Assembly: GCA_036873755.1 (NCBI GenBank)
Contig: JAVTVY010018829.1
Span: 1-64,000 of the forward strand
Length of the DNA: 64,000 nt
Source of the DNA: Hanleya hanleyi
Lineage: Eukaryota; Mollusca; Polyplacophora; Lepidopleurida; Hanleyidae
Reading direction: 5' to 3'
Both the position numbers and the translations under genes were made by a program. Under the pieces are notes generated by a model. It did no database searches. It saw nothing but the letters and a program-made list of their open reading frames with translations, and was not told the DNA's origin. Positions 7,290 to 18,665 of the stretch are shown one piece after another. The number at the start of each line of letters is the position of its first letter. Position 1 is the stretch's first letter.

Positions 7290-7295
7290 AATAAA
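7290..7295 (+). terminator. Polyadenylation signal (AATAAA) after the zinc-finger gene
   Basis: AATAAA lies about 190 bp after the stop at 7100 and just downstream of a hairpin. It is the first clear canonical hexamer on this strand. Confidence 0.5.
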
Positions 7296-7364
7296 CTGTA
7301 TGAACATTGCTGAACTTGTCGTTATTCATATTGGACCGTCTGACCTGGAGGTGACCTTTGACCT

Positions 7365-7460
7365 TTTGACCCGCGCGCGCGGGCACTGCCGGGGATGACG
7401 CGCGCACTGCGGCCGGGGCGCGCTGCGGGGGGCGCCGGGGCGGGGGCAGGAAAACACCCC
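7365..7460. other. CpG-rich patch
   Basis: About 95 bp with very high G+C and many CpG (runs of CGCG and GGGGCGGGGG), unlike the AT-rich surroundings. It follows the last recognisable element gene. Confidence 0.5.
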
Positions 7461-8054
7461 GGAGGGTTGAACGTTGGAACTCTTCTGGGTTTGGAGGTAG
7501 TTTTAGTGAAAACCGGAAGTGACGTCACAACCCCCACGTGACCTGCGCAGCAGAATGGATACGACGCCCTAGAGTAACCCCCTCACCTAGGCTTCACATG
7601 GATACCTCACTCGATCCCATCGGCCCATGAGAAAACCCGCTCGAGCCCAAAACGTCTATGTTCATACCCTTGGGCCACCGCGCATGCGCAGAAGGCCGAT
7701 AGTTCAACCCCACACCCACGCCATCAGATGCCCCTTCACGAATGCTTCACATCGATACCTCACTCGACCCATTCGAACCGAGAATAGCCCATCTCTAACC
7801 CAAACACACACACCCACATACCCCCCAAAATGCCTACTTTCTATACTACGGGCCAGTCTGCGCATGCGCAGACTATTGAACACGGACGGACCATTAGCCC
7901 AGTCGGATGCTGCTGCACGAGAGCTTCAAAATAAGACCTCACTCGACCCCATTGGACCACCAGGGACTCACCTAGACTCCAACATGTCCACCCCGTATGG
8001 CCCTATACACCCATAGCCATGCAGTACAGGCCTATGGGCCTACCCAGGCCTTGG

Positions 8055-8560
8055 TGACTTTTTTCAAAAATTTCACCGATTCGCTCCGCGACCCTTCCTA
8101 TGATGTTCTAAATGTCGAGACGTGAAAAACGAGACCCCACAACCCTACCGCAAATCTCGAGAAGTACGTTTCCCAGGGGGATAAACATTGAACCTATACC
8201 CCCAGTATGAGACTATATATTTATATATATATGTCTATATGAGGCTATATCGTACTTTTTCAAAAATTTCACCGATTCGCGCCGGGACACTTCCTATCGT
8301 GTTCTAAATGACGAGACTAAGAAAACGAGACCCCACAACCCTACCGCAAATGTATAGAAGTACGTTTCCCAGGGGGACAAACATTGATCCTATACCCCCA
8401 GTATGGGACTATATGGGGCTATATCGTACTTTTTCAAAAATTTCACCGATTCGCTTCGCGACACTTCCTATCATGTTTGTCTTGACGGGACTAAGAAAAC
8501 GCGACCCCACAACCCATACCGCAAATCTCGAGAAGTAGGTTTCCCAGGATGGTCCTATAC
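8055..8560. repeat. Three-copy direct repeat, about 174-196 bp apart
   Basis: Copies start at TTTTTCAAAAATTTCACCGA near 8060, 8256 and 8430. Each continues with a CGACACTTCCTAT block, a CGAGACCCCACAACCC-type block, AAGTACGTTTCCCAGG and a 'TATACCCCCAGTATG' block. The first two copies are spaced 196 bp and the second pair 174 bp. Confidence 0.75.
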
Positions 8561-8815
8561 CTCCCATACCCCATTATAGGCATTTTCCCGTAATTTAGAA
8601 TAAAGTCCGTGTTCCGTATTTTTTCAGGAAAATTTTTACATACACCCACCCTGGAACTAGGGGGAGATAACTCTATTGATAGGCGAGCCCCGTTAAGCCC
8701 GGCGACCTATATATCCCCCATACCCCATATAGGTATTTTCCTGGATTTTTCGATAAAGTCCGAGTTCCGTTTTTTTTTTTTTTTTTCAGGAAAATTTTTA
8801 CATGCACCCACCCAG
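8560..8815. repeat. Two-copy direct repeat with a T18 run
   Basis: CCCATACCCCAT...GGTATTTTCC, then ATAAAGTCCGNGTTCCG, then CAGGAAAATTTTTACATNCACCCACC occurs at ~8567-8652 and again at ~8720-8813. The second copy carries a long poly-T. It shares 'AAAGTCCG' with the 20-bp repeats at 5.9 kb. Confidence 0.65.
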
Positions 8816-9123
8816 CCATCAAATACCCCTTCACCTAGGCTTCACTTTGATACCTCACTCAACTCCATTGGACCATGAGGGACTCCCCTAGCTCCCAAAA
8901 CGGCTATTTTCATACCCTTCGGCCACCGCGCATGCGCAGAAGGCCGATATGTCAACCCCACATCCAGCCCATTAGATGCCCCTTCACATAAGCTTCACTT
9001 GGATACCTCACTCGACCCCATCGGACCATTTTATCTAGGGACTACTTTTTCTCCGCGGAAGGTTTTTCCCGCGACCGAATCACCGCCAGACATGACCGCA
9101 TCACCACGGATGAATACATCTTT

Positions 9124-9242
9124 CACAGCCGCCATCTTAAACCCACCATCCACCACCCCACCACAGCCGCCATCTTAAACCCACCATCCACCACCCCACC
9201 ACAGCCACCATCTTAAACCCACCATCCACCACCCCACCACAA
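9124..9242. repeat. 38-bp tandem repeat, three copies
   Basis: The unit contains CAGCCGCCATCTTAAACCC and CACCATCCACCACCCCAC; copies begin about 9126, 9164 and 9202 with one or two substitutions. Confidence 0.8.
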
Positions 9243-9270
9243 TGACCCCATGTGACAGAATACTCGCTTC

Positions 9271-9372
9271 TGATTGGCTGTCGCTGTGACGTCATATGCA
9301 AATTTCTGAGGTCAAATTTTACTCGTTTCTCATTGGCTGTCACCTCCTCATTTCCTCCTCAATTATGCAAAT
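9271..9372. promoter_or_regulatory. Duplicated promoter-like module (CCAAT, CRE, octamer)
   Basis: Two copies of a module, about 69 bp apart, each contain ATTGGCTGTC (reverse CCAAT box) at 9273 and 9332, and ATGCAAATTTCTGAGGTCAA (octamer plus GAGGTCAA) at 9296 and 9365. The first also has a palindromic CRE, TGACGTCA, at 9287-9294. No clear downstream gene is visible; the following short frame is not convincing. It may be the control region of an unrecognised transcript or of an element end. Confidence 0.45.
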
Positions 9373-9909
9373 TTCTGAGGTCAATGTGCGCTCAAATGCT
9401 CTTATACTACTACTTGCGGCAGTACGAGTACGATTAATCATGTTCAAGGCGGGTGTAGCCCAAGTGGGGGTTTTGTCTCGTTGATTTTTAATTTTACTTT
9501 TTTTTTTATCTCTATCCCCCCCGCAAATAAAATAATAATAAATCACAATGAATGAAATCGGAACAAAACATTGCAAGTAATGTTAACATTTTTGTTTCCA
9601 ATCAAAGAACATATATCTTGAAATGAATGCACACACCTTTGCGGTAGAGTTGTCTCCCCTGTGACATGCTCTTATGCCAGCAACGGTGACAACTTTTGGA
9701 TTTTGCAGACGAATGAAAAATAAACCTCGTGGGACGACAGAGAAACTGAGCGACACAGTAAAGACTGCAAACTGTGACGGTTGAAGGTAACTGTTTTGTT
9801 TTGCAGCAAGTTGTGCTCTACTCTAGCCATCTACTCAAGTTTCCGCATCATTGTTTGTTGAAAAAAAATTGTTGTTGTGCCCTCAAAATGTCGAAAACTG
9901 ATCCTCCCA

Positions 9910-11150
9910 TCATCAGATCATGGATAATATCCCAAATGGGATATATATCTCAAGGTGTCAGGACATTTCGGCAGGCGACATTTCGGCAGGCGACATTTCG
10001 GCCAACGACATTTCGGCCAACGACATTTCGGCAGAAAGTGAAAAAGCGACATTTCGGCAGGTTGTCATTTTTGCTGTTAATTGTCCAAATACAATGTACA
10101 AACTTACTGGGGATAGATACATGTAGTAGAAGCTCCCCCTCACCCGGATACACCCCCCTCCCACCCTCTCTATAGTACTAGACTATGTTCAATGTGATTT
10201 TGTGCAGATCTGTAGATGTGTAGGGACATGACTGAAGTAATTGAAACAAACACAAAAGTTTAGTGTGTATATTGCATAGCACAAAAGCATATCAGTCAAC
10301 AAAACATATAGCACCATAAGTCGTGTTTCTTGTGCACACACTATTCTTCAGTCAAATTCTTTTTCTCCCTGTCTGTTTTAAGCACAGTTTGCAACAGTGT
10401 TTATTAGTGGACTGGCTTCCACCTGATGACATGGCCAGCCCCTTGAAGAAATTCTTCTATTGTCTTTCTGTTCCCTGCTCGGTCTTGGCAGAGGGTCTGC
10501 AGGCGACGTTGCAGATCTCGGTAGACTCGTCGTACACGGATTGCTGGAGGATTTCCTCTAGTAGCCTCGCTGATCTGAGTTGCCACTACACTCTCATCCT
10601 TCTTGATGCACTCAATCAGTTTCCAGATGTGAGGGTGGCTGTAGCCAACCAGGTGGAAAAACTTTTTTGTTCCAATAAATTAAAGTATGACACAACATGT
10701 AATTGTTTCTGCTCCTTGCAATCAAACTGCTTTTTGAGCGCAAGTTTTTAATGTAATCAATCACTATAACCTCTGTGATATTTTATTTAATAAATGGTCA
10801 TGCTTTTGGGAAAAACTAAAACATACATAAAATCACATTTAGCATAGTCTAGTACTATAGAGAGGGGGGTGGGGGTATCCGGGTGAGGGGGTGCTTCTAC
10901 ATGTATCTCCTTGTGTAGTATCCCCAGTAAGTTTGTACATTGTATTTGGACAGTTTACAGCAATAATGACAAAACCTGCCGAAATGTCGGTTTTTCACTT
11001 TCTGCCGAAATGTCGTTGGTCGAAATGTCGTTGGCCGAAATGTCGTTGGCCGAAATGTCGCCTGCCGAAATGTCGCGGATTCATATCTCAAATGGGGTAT
11101 AATATCCCAATTGAGATATTCCCCCATATCCCAAATGGGATATCTGATGA
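9910..11150. mobile_element. MULE-like DNA transposon, non-autonomous, with ~300-bp TIRs
   Basis: Two inverted arms (about 9910-10203 and 10829-11150) match closely through the outer TCATCAGAT, a run of GACATTTCGGC repeats of ~14-15 bp, a CTTTCTGCCGAAATG-type junction, a TGTACAAACTTACTGGGGAT block and an inner CTATAGTACTAGACTATG. The ~620-bp middle holds the end of a MULE-type transposase on the minus strand. Long TIRs with subterminal repeats fit MULE/Mutator elements. I found no clean 9-bp target duplication, so the exact ends are approximate. Confidence 0.75.
10404..10680 (-). pseudogene. MULE transposase C-terminal remnant
   Basis: The minus-strand frame reads (from ~10,665) HPHIWKLIECIKKDES, a run of about 20 residues, then YRDLQRRLQTLCQDRAGNRK and TIEEFLQGAGHVI, ending at the stop at 10404. 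I recognise this as the short helical tail region that follows the catalytic core in MULE-domain transposases of invertebrates. The catalytic core is absent; upstream sequence loses coding character at about 10,680. It is a leftover from the autonomous parent, fixing the element's class. Confidence 0.55.
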
Positions 11151-11279
11151 AAGTATTGTCCACAATTGGCAAACCCAGACATCCTCCGACAGGGTTTGGA
11201 AATGGACATGTTCATCATGAAATAAACTAAGCAACATGCCTCGTGTCGTACCTAAAACCTCACTCAATTTTGCAGGCCT

Positions 11280-11475
11280 TGTGATTTGTACGGGCCCTGG
11301 CGAGTGATTAAAGCACACCTAAAATCATGCGAGGTGTGTGGTTAGCACACCTAAAATGCACACCTAAATTTTTTTAAGGCGTGTGATACGGTGTTTGAAA
11401 CGTTAAGGTGTGAATTGAAATAAATGTGTGCTGGCGGCCGAGAATCCAGCCATTCATGGATTCTCGCAGCAATGT
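11280..11475. repeat. Dispersed repeat with 'TTAGCACACCTAAAAT' motif
   Basis: GTGGTTAGCACACCTAAAAT and the adjoining GAGAATCCA...GGATTCTCGC stretch recur within the element at 61.57-62.92 kb (GGTTAGCACACCTAAAAT at ~61,823), in a different arrangement. No gene is present. Confidence 0.55.
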
Positions 11476-11616
11476 TTCAGGAGAATCCAGGGGGAACTAA
11501 TATTTACTGGTTTACTCCACATTAGCTATGAAAGATATTGAGGTGATAATAAAATCAAGAAACACTGTTTTAAGTTTGTTGTTTTGTTTTTTTTTGTATT
11601 TAAAATACACACATTC

Positions 11617-13146
11617 CAGGGATTCCGCTAGGGTCTATTTGGGTCCGTCAACGGACCCATTCCCCCCACTGAATGAAATAAAAATTCCCCTTTTGGTCTG
11701 CTTGTTATGAAGTAAAATGGTAGCTAAAGGTTTAAAATGTTACTTTATATCCCTCCAAGTCTTCCCTTCGTGAATATCAATGAAAACAAATGTGGAAATT
11801 CACATTTGAAAAGACGGCAATTCCCGGAATTAGGACAATGACCTGATGGTTCTCTGAAGCACGTGGAAAATTTCCCGCTTCCCGAGGTATGATAGCACTC
11901 CATTTTCAGCTAACAGTCTGCGACTACAGTCTGTCCATCCAGCCAGATTTCTTGTGTTAAGTGCTCTTGCAGCGCAGGCCACGGAAATGAAAGTAGAAGC
12001 TCTGGAAGGTCAAGTTAACAACTGTCACCATTCGGGTATATTATTAGATCATCTGAGGGCATAATTTTGTTTGCCATGATGTTTTTCAGCTCTCACTATC
12101 AAAATCTGGTTATGTGGTGCTCCCCACCACGCCCGCGTATCGACTCGGTTAGCGATCGTCACGGAAGATTTCTGCTTCCAAGTTCAAATTATCGCGGTAA
12201 TACATACGTAGCAGGGCTCGTTTTTCATCAAATTCAACCAGAATCCAAATGGATTCCCGTAATTTAGTCACACTGGAATCCAATTCACAGGAATAAACTG
12301 AAATCGGCTTTCCTTTCTCAGAAAGTGAGTCCTTCTCCACGTTCATCATGATTTTCGGAATTATTGAAGACGAACAGACAGACTTTATACGTGATCGTTA
12401 AAATTTAGAACCAGCATGAGTCCCGAAAATGTGCATGGAAATTTCATATGAATTGTAATTACTTCACCATAAATGCAATAAAAGGCAAATGAATTCATAT
12501 CTACACATGGCAAGAGATCTTGTAATTATTTCGAATGATATGAATAGTGACAGCATCAGTAATTTGCAACGAACTGCCAATATTCTTTGTTAACCGGTAC
12601 TGCAGTTACGGAAGAATTGTCTCCCTTTAGCGCATTACTTTATGGCAGGCTTATTTCCGTTGCTGTATACGCAAATAGTCCGATAATTTGGTGGATTGTG
12701 TGCGTGGAGCGAGTTTTGGACTTCCTGTTTCGCTGATCGTCGAAGATAATCAACTTTGTGTCATTTTCAAGAGGATTAAAAGTATACAATTATTTTTAAT
12801 TTGACTTGATGTTACGGGAATCCACTTGGATTCGCATATGGCGAATTTACGGGAATAATAAGAGAATCGGATTCCCGGATTCCCGTCGAAAAACGAGCCC
12901 TGCGTAGCAAAGAGTGTAAATAGACTTTAAACAGACGTTCCTGCTGTTAATCTTTATTATAAAATCCATCTCTAGATGCTCTCTCAGGCCATCAATTTAA
13001 ACGGCAATTATCAAAAATCTTCTGCCGCCGTGAGGGAAAAAAAACCCCTCTCGGACTCTCCCCCTTCGGTCGCTACGCTCCCTCAGACTTGGTCGCTTCG
13101 CTCCCTCGTATTTGCGGACCCAGATTTTTTTCTGGCGGAATGCCTG
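11617..13146. mobile_element. CAGG-ended DNA transposon, interrupted by a second one
   Basis: The left end CAGGGATTCCGC...GGGTCCG and the right end CGGACCC...GCGGAATGCCTG are imperfect inverted repeats. Flanks are CATTC and CAATC, a 5-bp duplication with one mismatch. The sequence contains the nested element at 12212-12902. No long ORF remains. Boundaries are plausible rather than certain. Confidence 0.5.
12212..12902. mobile_element. CAGG-ended DNA transposon, 691 bp, 5-bp target duplication CGTAG
   Basis: Ends are CAGGGCTCGTTTTTC and its exact reverse complement, flanked by CGTAG at 12207-12211 and 12903-12907. Subterminal GAATCC/GGATTC words are frequent. No transposase is encoded, so it is non-autonomous. 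The 5-bp duplication with CAGGG ends recurs at 15965-17005 and 61571-62915. Some hAT lineages are reported with 5-bp duplications; that assignment is tentative. Confidence 0.85.
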
Positions 13147-13238
13147 CAATCAGGTAATGAGTTTGAGCCAAAGGCTGAAAACAAGATTGGCAAAATAGAC
13201 AAAAAAATCTGAATAACCACAAATTGTAAAACAAACTG

Positions 13239-13780
13239 ACTAGGACTGGCACATGGCAATTTTTACATCGTCATCATCATCACTTCAATCATTCAATCCA
13301 TTCACTTGCCTTCAGTAAAAGAAATCTGGAATGTCTGAATCAGTTTCAATTTTCAAACACTCGAGATGTCCATCACTGTTTACGTGTCTAACCAAGTTTG
13401 GCTTCAGCAGGTATCTAGTTTAGTTTTTGCCGTAACTGACGTCGGCTACTATTTTGCCTCAATACACAGTGTTTAGTTGATCGTAGTGTTTCTGACACAC
13501 TTTGCAAAAGGCCTGTACCACCTTATCGCCCGCATTGTTAAAATGGAATGCAAAGTTATCTCTCAGGCTACTTTCCCAATGACACCGGACCGTTTTTCTA
13601 ATTTGTTTCCGCGTTTTTAGGCCCTGTGTCGGTAGCCATTTCATCATTTCGTTTTCAATTGCCAAGCGGAAGTTGGCCCGTGACACTTGTTTCAATGACA
13701 GCGATTGGCGGGCTGCCGTGAACGAGCCAATGAAGACGCTCGACAGATCAGCGAACATACTAGGACTGGCACATGGCAAT
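13239..13780. repeat. 22-bp direct repeat 520 bp apart
   Basis: ACTAGGACTGGCACATGGCA occurs, followed by AT in both cases, at 13239-13260 and 13759-13780. It may mark a deletion/insertion scar or a duplication of an element end. Confidence 0.6.
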
Positions 13781-13983
13781 AGATAGATGATATAGAGTCC
13801 AGTTTTCGACAGCAATAACTGTATGCACATTGACGATCGGCGAACGGGGCTCAATCGTAAGTTTTTAACTGGTGACTTATAAATACGTTCAATTCTACGC
13901 GAATCCGTTTCGATTCGCCCGAATGCCCTGTCAGGCGAATCTTCACGCGAATGGATCGGCAGATTCGCGTCAAAATTTGTCAT
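13459..13983 (-). pseudogene. Hypothetical transposon-type ORF with a possible BED-like zinc finger
   Basis: A 174-codon frame. The C-terminal part, FHFNNAGDKVVQAFCKVCQK followed by HYD, has the CxxC and spacing of a BED-type finger but ends before the His pair would be expected. The 5' part of the frame overlaps CGAATC-rich repeats also present at ~62,860, near the right end of a CAGG-ended element. It is probably an eroded N-terminal fragment of a transposase; no catalytic domain is visible. Confidence 0.25.
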
Positions 13984-14624
13984 AGCGAAATTTCGAAGGG
14001 GGCCATAAAGTTTAAGGCGAGCACCTCAGTGCCAGGTGCCTCTTCAGGCGCGTTATGGTGCGCGTGCGCGATCGCACGTGTTTTGTTGACATGCAATTTT
14101 ATGTTCTTGACAAAATTATCAGAAACAGTACTTTGATCAAGGTATCCAGTAGTGATTGCTAATATATATTGATTATGATTTAGAATGAATCAGTTCATAG
14201 CCATCTGATGATGATGATGTTTTCTGTATTATGGCCTTTTGCGTGCCAGATAGTGTCCCTCTGTATTTTCGCTTTTGGTAAAGTAAGCCACTCTCTCTAC
14301 TGAAGATAATAGCACTGTGTAGTCCTTTCCGAGTTCCGGTCTAACAGATCTGAGCCTGTGCAATCTCGTGTGCCGGTATTTAAATGTCAATTTCTAAAAT
14401 TAGCCATCTTTCTGTAAAAATATCATAATGGCCAACAACAACAACACCGCATACTATAACCTGGACATGATAAGCTGAAAGTGCTCAGGAGACAAATATG
14501 GGACAATTGTAGAGTTTGTTATTTGGATCTTTTAGAAGCTCATTTTCACTTCGTGTAAATGCATTACTACTTGGTGTTCATACTCCATGTACCTGGTAAA
14601 TACAGATACATTTATTGTCATATA

Positions 14625-14720
14625 TCCCATTTGGGATATCAAAAGATATCCCATTTGGGATGTCCCATCCCATTTGAGATATATATCCCATTTGGGATAT
14701 TATCCATGACCTGATCACGG
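14625..14720. mobile_element. Solo end of the MULE-like family
   Basis: On the minus strand this reads ATCAGGTCATGGATAATATC followed by CCAAATGGGATATATATCTCA, nearly identical to the left end of the 9.91-kb element. It adds further 'ATCCCATTTGGGAT' copies. The partner end was not found. Confidence 0.65.
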
Positions 14721-15964
14721 CATCAGCTGTCCATGTTGTGTTGTTCATAGTCCTTGTTGACGTGACCAGGGGATGCTCACGTCATTGGTAGGGAGATACG
14801 AAGCCATAGCGCGGGACAAACAATAAAATTATATTTCATGTAATTCAACAGAAATAGATATTTAAAACTTACCTTATACCATTAACCTCATCAGGTTGGA
14901 CACAAATGCATTTCGAGCTAATTTATTATTTAGTCCGTTTGGGCTTATTTAGCCTGATTTAGCTTAAAATCTGAGACTTTATCATGCATTGTTTAGGAGA
15001 TGTCCAATTTCCGCTACAAGGCACACTGCCTCACTGTCACTGAGCTAAGGTCAATGTATAAGATGTTCATCAGCGATACAATCACCCTTGTTCAGCATTG
15101 CGTTCTTCTAATATTACATATTAAAATATGCTAATCATGCACATTCAACGTCATTATCTCACCTCATGTCTTCTTCTTGTCTCTGTTCATCTCTTCATGC
15201 ATCTAATTCTCAATCAAAATCACACAATGTCACGTGAACGTGATATTCCAGAATATGGATTTATAATTCCTCGGCATGTATGATGGATCTGAATGGACAT
15301 ATCAATCAAACTTTAAGGCATGGAGGTAAAAGTGCAGAAGAAATAAACATTTTATTTCCCACTAGACTTCACTGTTGATATATAATGTCACGGTTTCATG
15401 TTATGTCATGACATTTATAGACTTGCTATTGGTGTATTTTAAAATCATAATGTTTACCACACCTTGGGGTATTTAATGGATGGAAAGCCACACTTGCATT
15501 CCCTTTCTGTTTCTGCAGTCATGGATAATTCGGTAAGCATTGAATGTTAAAGTGAACACATTTCAAGGGAAAATATGTTTGGCAAATTGCATTAAGGCCC
15601 TTAAGTTATCTTTAGTTTGATTGATAAGTCCATTCAGATCCACCATACATGCTGAGAAATAATAAATCCATATTCCGGAATATCACGTTCATGTGACATT
15701 GTGTGATTTTGATCGAGAGTTGGAACGCCATTTTTATCAGGTTGTAAGACGCATGGAGAGATGAACAGAGACAAGAAGAAGACATGAGGGGCGATCATGA
15801 CGTTGAATGTGCATGATTAGCATATTTTAATATGTAATATTAGAAGAACGCAATGCCAAACAAGGGTGATTGCTTTGCTGATGAACATCTTATACATTGA
15901 CCTTAGCCCAGTGACAGTGAGGCAGTGCGCCTTGTAGCAGAAATTGGACATCTCCTAAACAATG

Positions 15965-17005
15965 CAGGGTTGTATCCAGCCGACATTTACGTAAAACGTA
16001 TGGGCGCCCAAAATAAATTCCGCCCAAAAGCGACAAAAGGAAAAAAATGTACCTCACTGTTTTTTTAGGGCAAAGTTAGACAAAAACCATTCTACTGGAC
16101 ACGTGCAGGGTCCGAAATGTCCGGTATCGCATCGCAATTTGTGAGGCAAAATACGACATAAACATGTTTCTGTATCTCTTAAGTTGCGATACAAATAAAT
16201 AAGTTTATTCTCAACAATACTAGCCTTCAAAGTCACTTAGTCAGTTTCACAAGTTACTTCGCGAGGCGAGCGCCGCCATTTTCTCTACTTCCTGTTTGCC
16301 GGGCTGAATAACAAAGCCGGCCTGAATACTCTAGCGCACGTCTTTTTGTGAACGTCAATTTTGGTACGCAGCGCAAGTCAACTAATGCGGAAAATCTAAG
16401 ATGTCAATTTTGTTCTGACATGCTGGTAACTGTTGATTAGGCCTACTAGTACTATGAGGAGACGAGGCAGGCCAGTTACTTCTGGAATATCTCATAATGC
16501 GGCTGCCAAGACCTACTTGGATGCAAGGATACTTCCAGAGACACTGGACATGCTAAGTCTGCACATTTGCCTGAATGGACAGGCACTGACTGACCTGGAC
16601 TGACGATGACATTGTTTCATCTTTCAGAAATGATACACCACGACGAATTACTTTATAAACTTTAGATTGGCATTATGTAGCCAGTGGACATGTCATGGTA
16701 TCATTTGTTGAATTTACTGGATTAATTGATTTATTAATTGAAAAATTAAAATTATGTTTTGATTCTGTGTTCTAGCTTTATTGGGGATTGATGTTAATTT
16801 TCATGGAAAACTGTCCATAAAGTTTGAAAATGTTACAAGTAACCCACTCAGATCTATTGTCTGGAAATGGTTCCGAATGCGTTTCCAGCAATCTAGGACC
16901 CCAGAGCTTCCGGGGCCTAAGCCGCCCCTGGACCCCCACCTAAACTGCTAGGATAGTAATTTTGGGGGTCGGGACCCATCTTCAAAGTCTGGATCTATGA
17001 CCCTG
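15965..17005. mobile_element. Nested CAGG-ended DNA transposon, 1041 bp, 5-bp target duplication CAATG
   Basis: Starts CAGGGTTGTATCCAG and ends CTGGATCTATGACCCTG, imperfect inverted repeats flanked by CAATG at 15960-15964 and 17006-17010. The other arm of the host palindrome gives the empty site (CAATG once), which proves the insertion. No long ORF. It carries 'GGGACCC' and 'GCGAGGCGAGCGCCGCCATT' words but nothing I can assign. Confidence 0.85.
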
Positions 17006-17072
17006 CAATGCGTGATAAAGTCTCAAGATTTTAAGCTAATTCAGGCTAAATAAGCCCAAACGGACTAAATTA

Positions 17073-18097
17073 GGCCTCTGTTAATTAATCTTTAGCTTCT
17101 CGTGACCTTGGAAGGAAATTATGATGATGCTGAATGCTGTAATTATTAATTATTTCGCTGCATTAAGACATTGCAATAAAAAAAGAAGTGTTAATCTTAT
17201 GTATGTGGTAAACTTCAAGCACCAATGGAAAGTTGATGTCAACTTTGATATGTCAAAGACAACTATTTCCCCTATTTTCTGCAATTAGAACTGCCAAAAG
17301 CTTTGTTGCTGACTAAATCATGTGAAATTTAGATGGCACCTGTGGCATTATCATGTCATAGAATTTAGATTCAAGTAACACCTTTTTTAAAGAATGAAAA
17401 TTTGAGGGGAGTTAACCAGTATCCCAACTATATTTACTTATATTTATCAAAAGTCTCCCCTTGTAAATTGCTGATTCCAATAAATTAGAATCAGCCACCA
17501 GAGTCCCATTGGAATTATCAATTAGCTGAAATGTCTGCATAGAAAAACTTCAGCTTGTGAATAGAAGCCCAAGAAAAGAAGCCAACAATATTATTTACCA
17601 TCAGTACTAACTGGAAAAACAGATAGTCCGATTCCGTGTCGTAACAGGTCCGACTTTTGCATGCACCGGACTACCGCACAAGGATTGACGTGCAACTGGA
17701 AGTCAAATTGGCGCAGGAAATGTTGACTGAGAAGACTAACAACAATGGCCAAAGATCGGCTTGAAATAAATTTTCAATGGGTTATTTCTTGGATTGTCCG
17801 TTCCTGCAGATAGATCTAGACTTCTAAATGGTATTTACGAAAATTGATCGCATTTTATCGTTTTTGCTAGATGAAATCCTACTTGCTGCATGTGACAGGT
17901 AGATTTTTTTTGCAACTTGTTGCCGGAGAAATTCACTGCTGGCGGCAGGTAGGCAGGCGTTTTTTCGACCGCTGCCTTGTTCTGCAGAATGTTTTTGCAG
18001 CAAAAAATGCCAAATAATTAAAACAATGCATAATTATTGTTACGACAAAAAACAAGCGGGCGGGTCATGAGAAGCTAAAGATTAATTAACAAAGGCC
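17073..18097. mobile_element. Nested Harbinger-like MITE, 1025 bp, TTA target duplication
   Basis: TIRs of ~35 bp begin GGCCTYTGTTAATTAATC and continue TTTAGCTTCTCRTGACC, with two mismatches between the ends. They are flanked by TTA at 17070-17072 and 18098-18100; the empty site in the other arm has one TTA. GGCC ends with a 3-bp TWA duplication are typical of PIF/Harbinger. No transposase is present. Confidence 0.8.
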
Positions 18098-18127
18098 TTA
18101 GCTCGAAATGCATTTGTGTCCAACCTG

Positions 18128-18665
18128 TTCATTAATGTACACACTCACAAAGTCCTCACGAAGGCACAGAGGGTAGGAGAAAATAAGTGACCCGGGGTGG
18201 TTGTTGTTTCTCGGGACAAAATTAACATCCTCCTTGCTCAACTTCATAGACCCGTGTTGTTTGCGGAAGCTCGGATGGATCCTGAGACTCTCGGCGAGAG
18301 GTTACCAAAAACGCAAACCACACACGTGTTCGGCAAGATAGGCTCATCAATTGCCAAGGCCATGTACGATCCAAGTCTCATTACATGCCAATTCGGACAT
18401 ACCGGAATCGATTGTCCTCCTTAGATCGTACATGGCCTTGGCAATTGATGAGCGTATCTTGCCGAACACGTGTGTGGTTTGCGTTTTTGGTAAACCTCTC
18501 GCCGAGAGTCTCGAACTTCCATCCAGGCTTCCGCAAAACAATGTGTGTCTATGAAGTTGAGTAGGGAGGACGTTAATTTTGTCCCGAGAAACAAGAACCC
18601 TGATCCACTTATTTTCTCCTACCCTCTGTGCCTTCATGAGGAGTTTGTGTGTGTATATTAATGAA
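18128..18665. mobile_element. Nested foldback element, ~540 bp
   Basis: Two arms of ~245 bp (18128-18377 and 18420-18665) are inverted copies meeting at a 42-bp centre. The ends read TTCATTAATRTACACAC. It contains GGCACAGAGGGTAGGAGAAA and CACACGTGTTCGGCAAGAT in both arms. The host arm lost about 8 bp at the site. No ORF. Confidence 0.8.

Larger units (their letters stand above)
7580..9060. repeat. Possible subterminal repeat region of the Polinton: dispersed direct repeats
   Basis: A motif of ~45 bp built on 'CTTCAC..GGATACCTCACTCGA' followed by CCCATCGGACCAT recurs near 7586, 7737, 7919, 8829 and 8974. A second motif, GCGCATGCGCAGA followed by AGGCCGATA, recurs at about 7680 and 8928 with a variant at 7860. 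No ORF is convincing here. Assigning it to the Polinton end is inference; the other end of the element lies outside the window, so the pairing cannot be tested. Confidence 0.5.

Noticed and set aside
9390..9560. U4- or U1-like snRNA after the octamer module
   Set aside because: A weak GCGGCAGTAC resemblance only; no Sm site or stem-loops that I could match.
10897..11220. Frames with repeated 'FRPTTFRPT' or 'EMSLAEMSLA' peptides
   Set aside because: These are the ~14-bp repeats of the MULE-like TIR read as codons.
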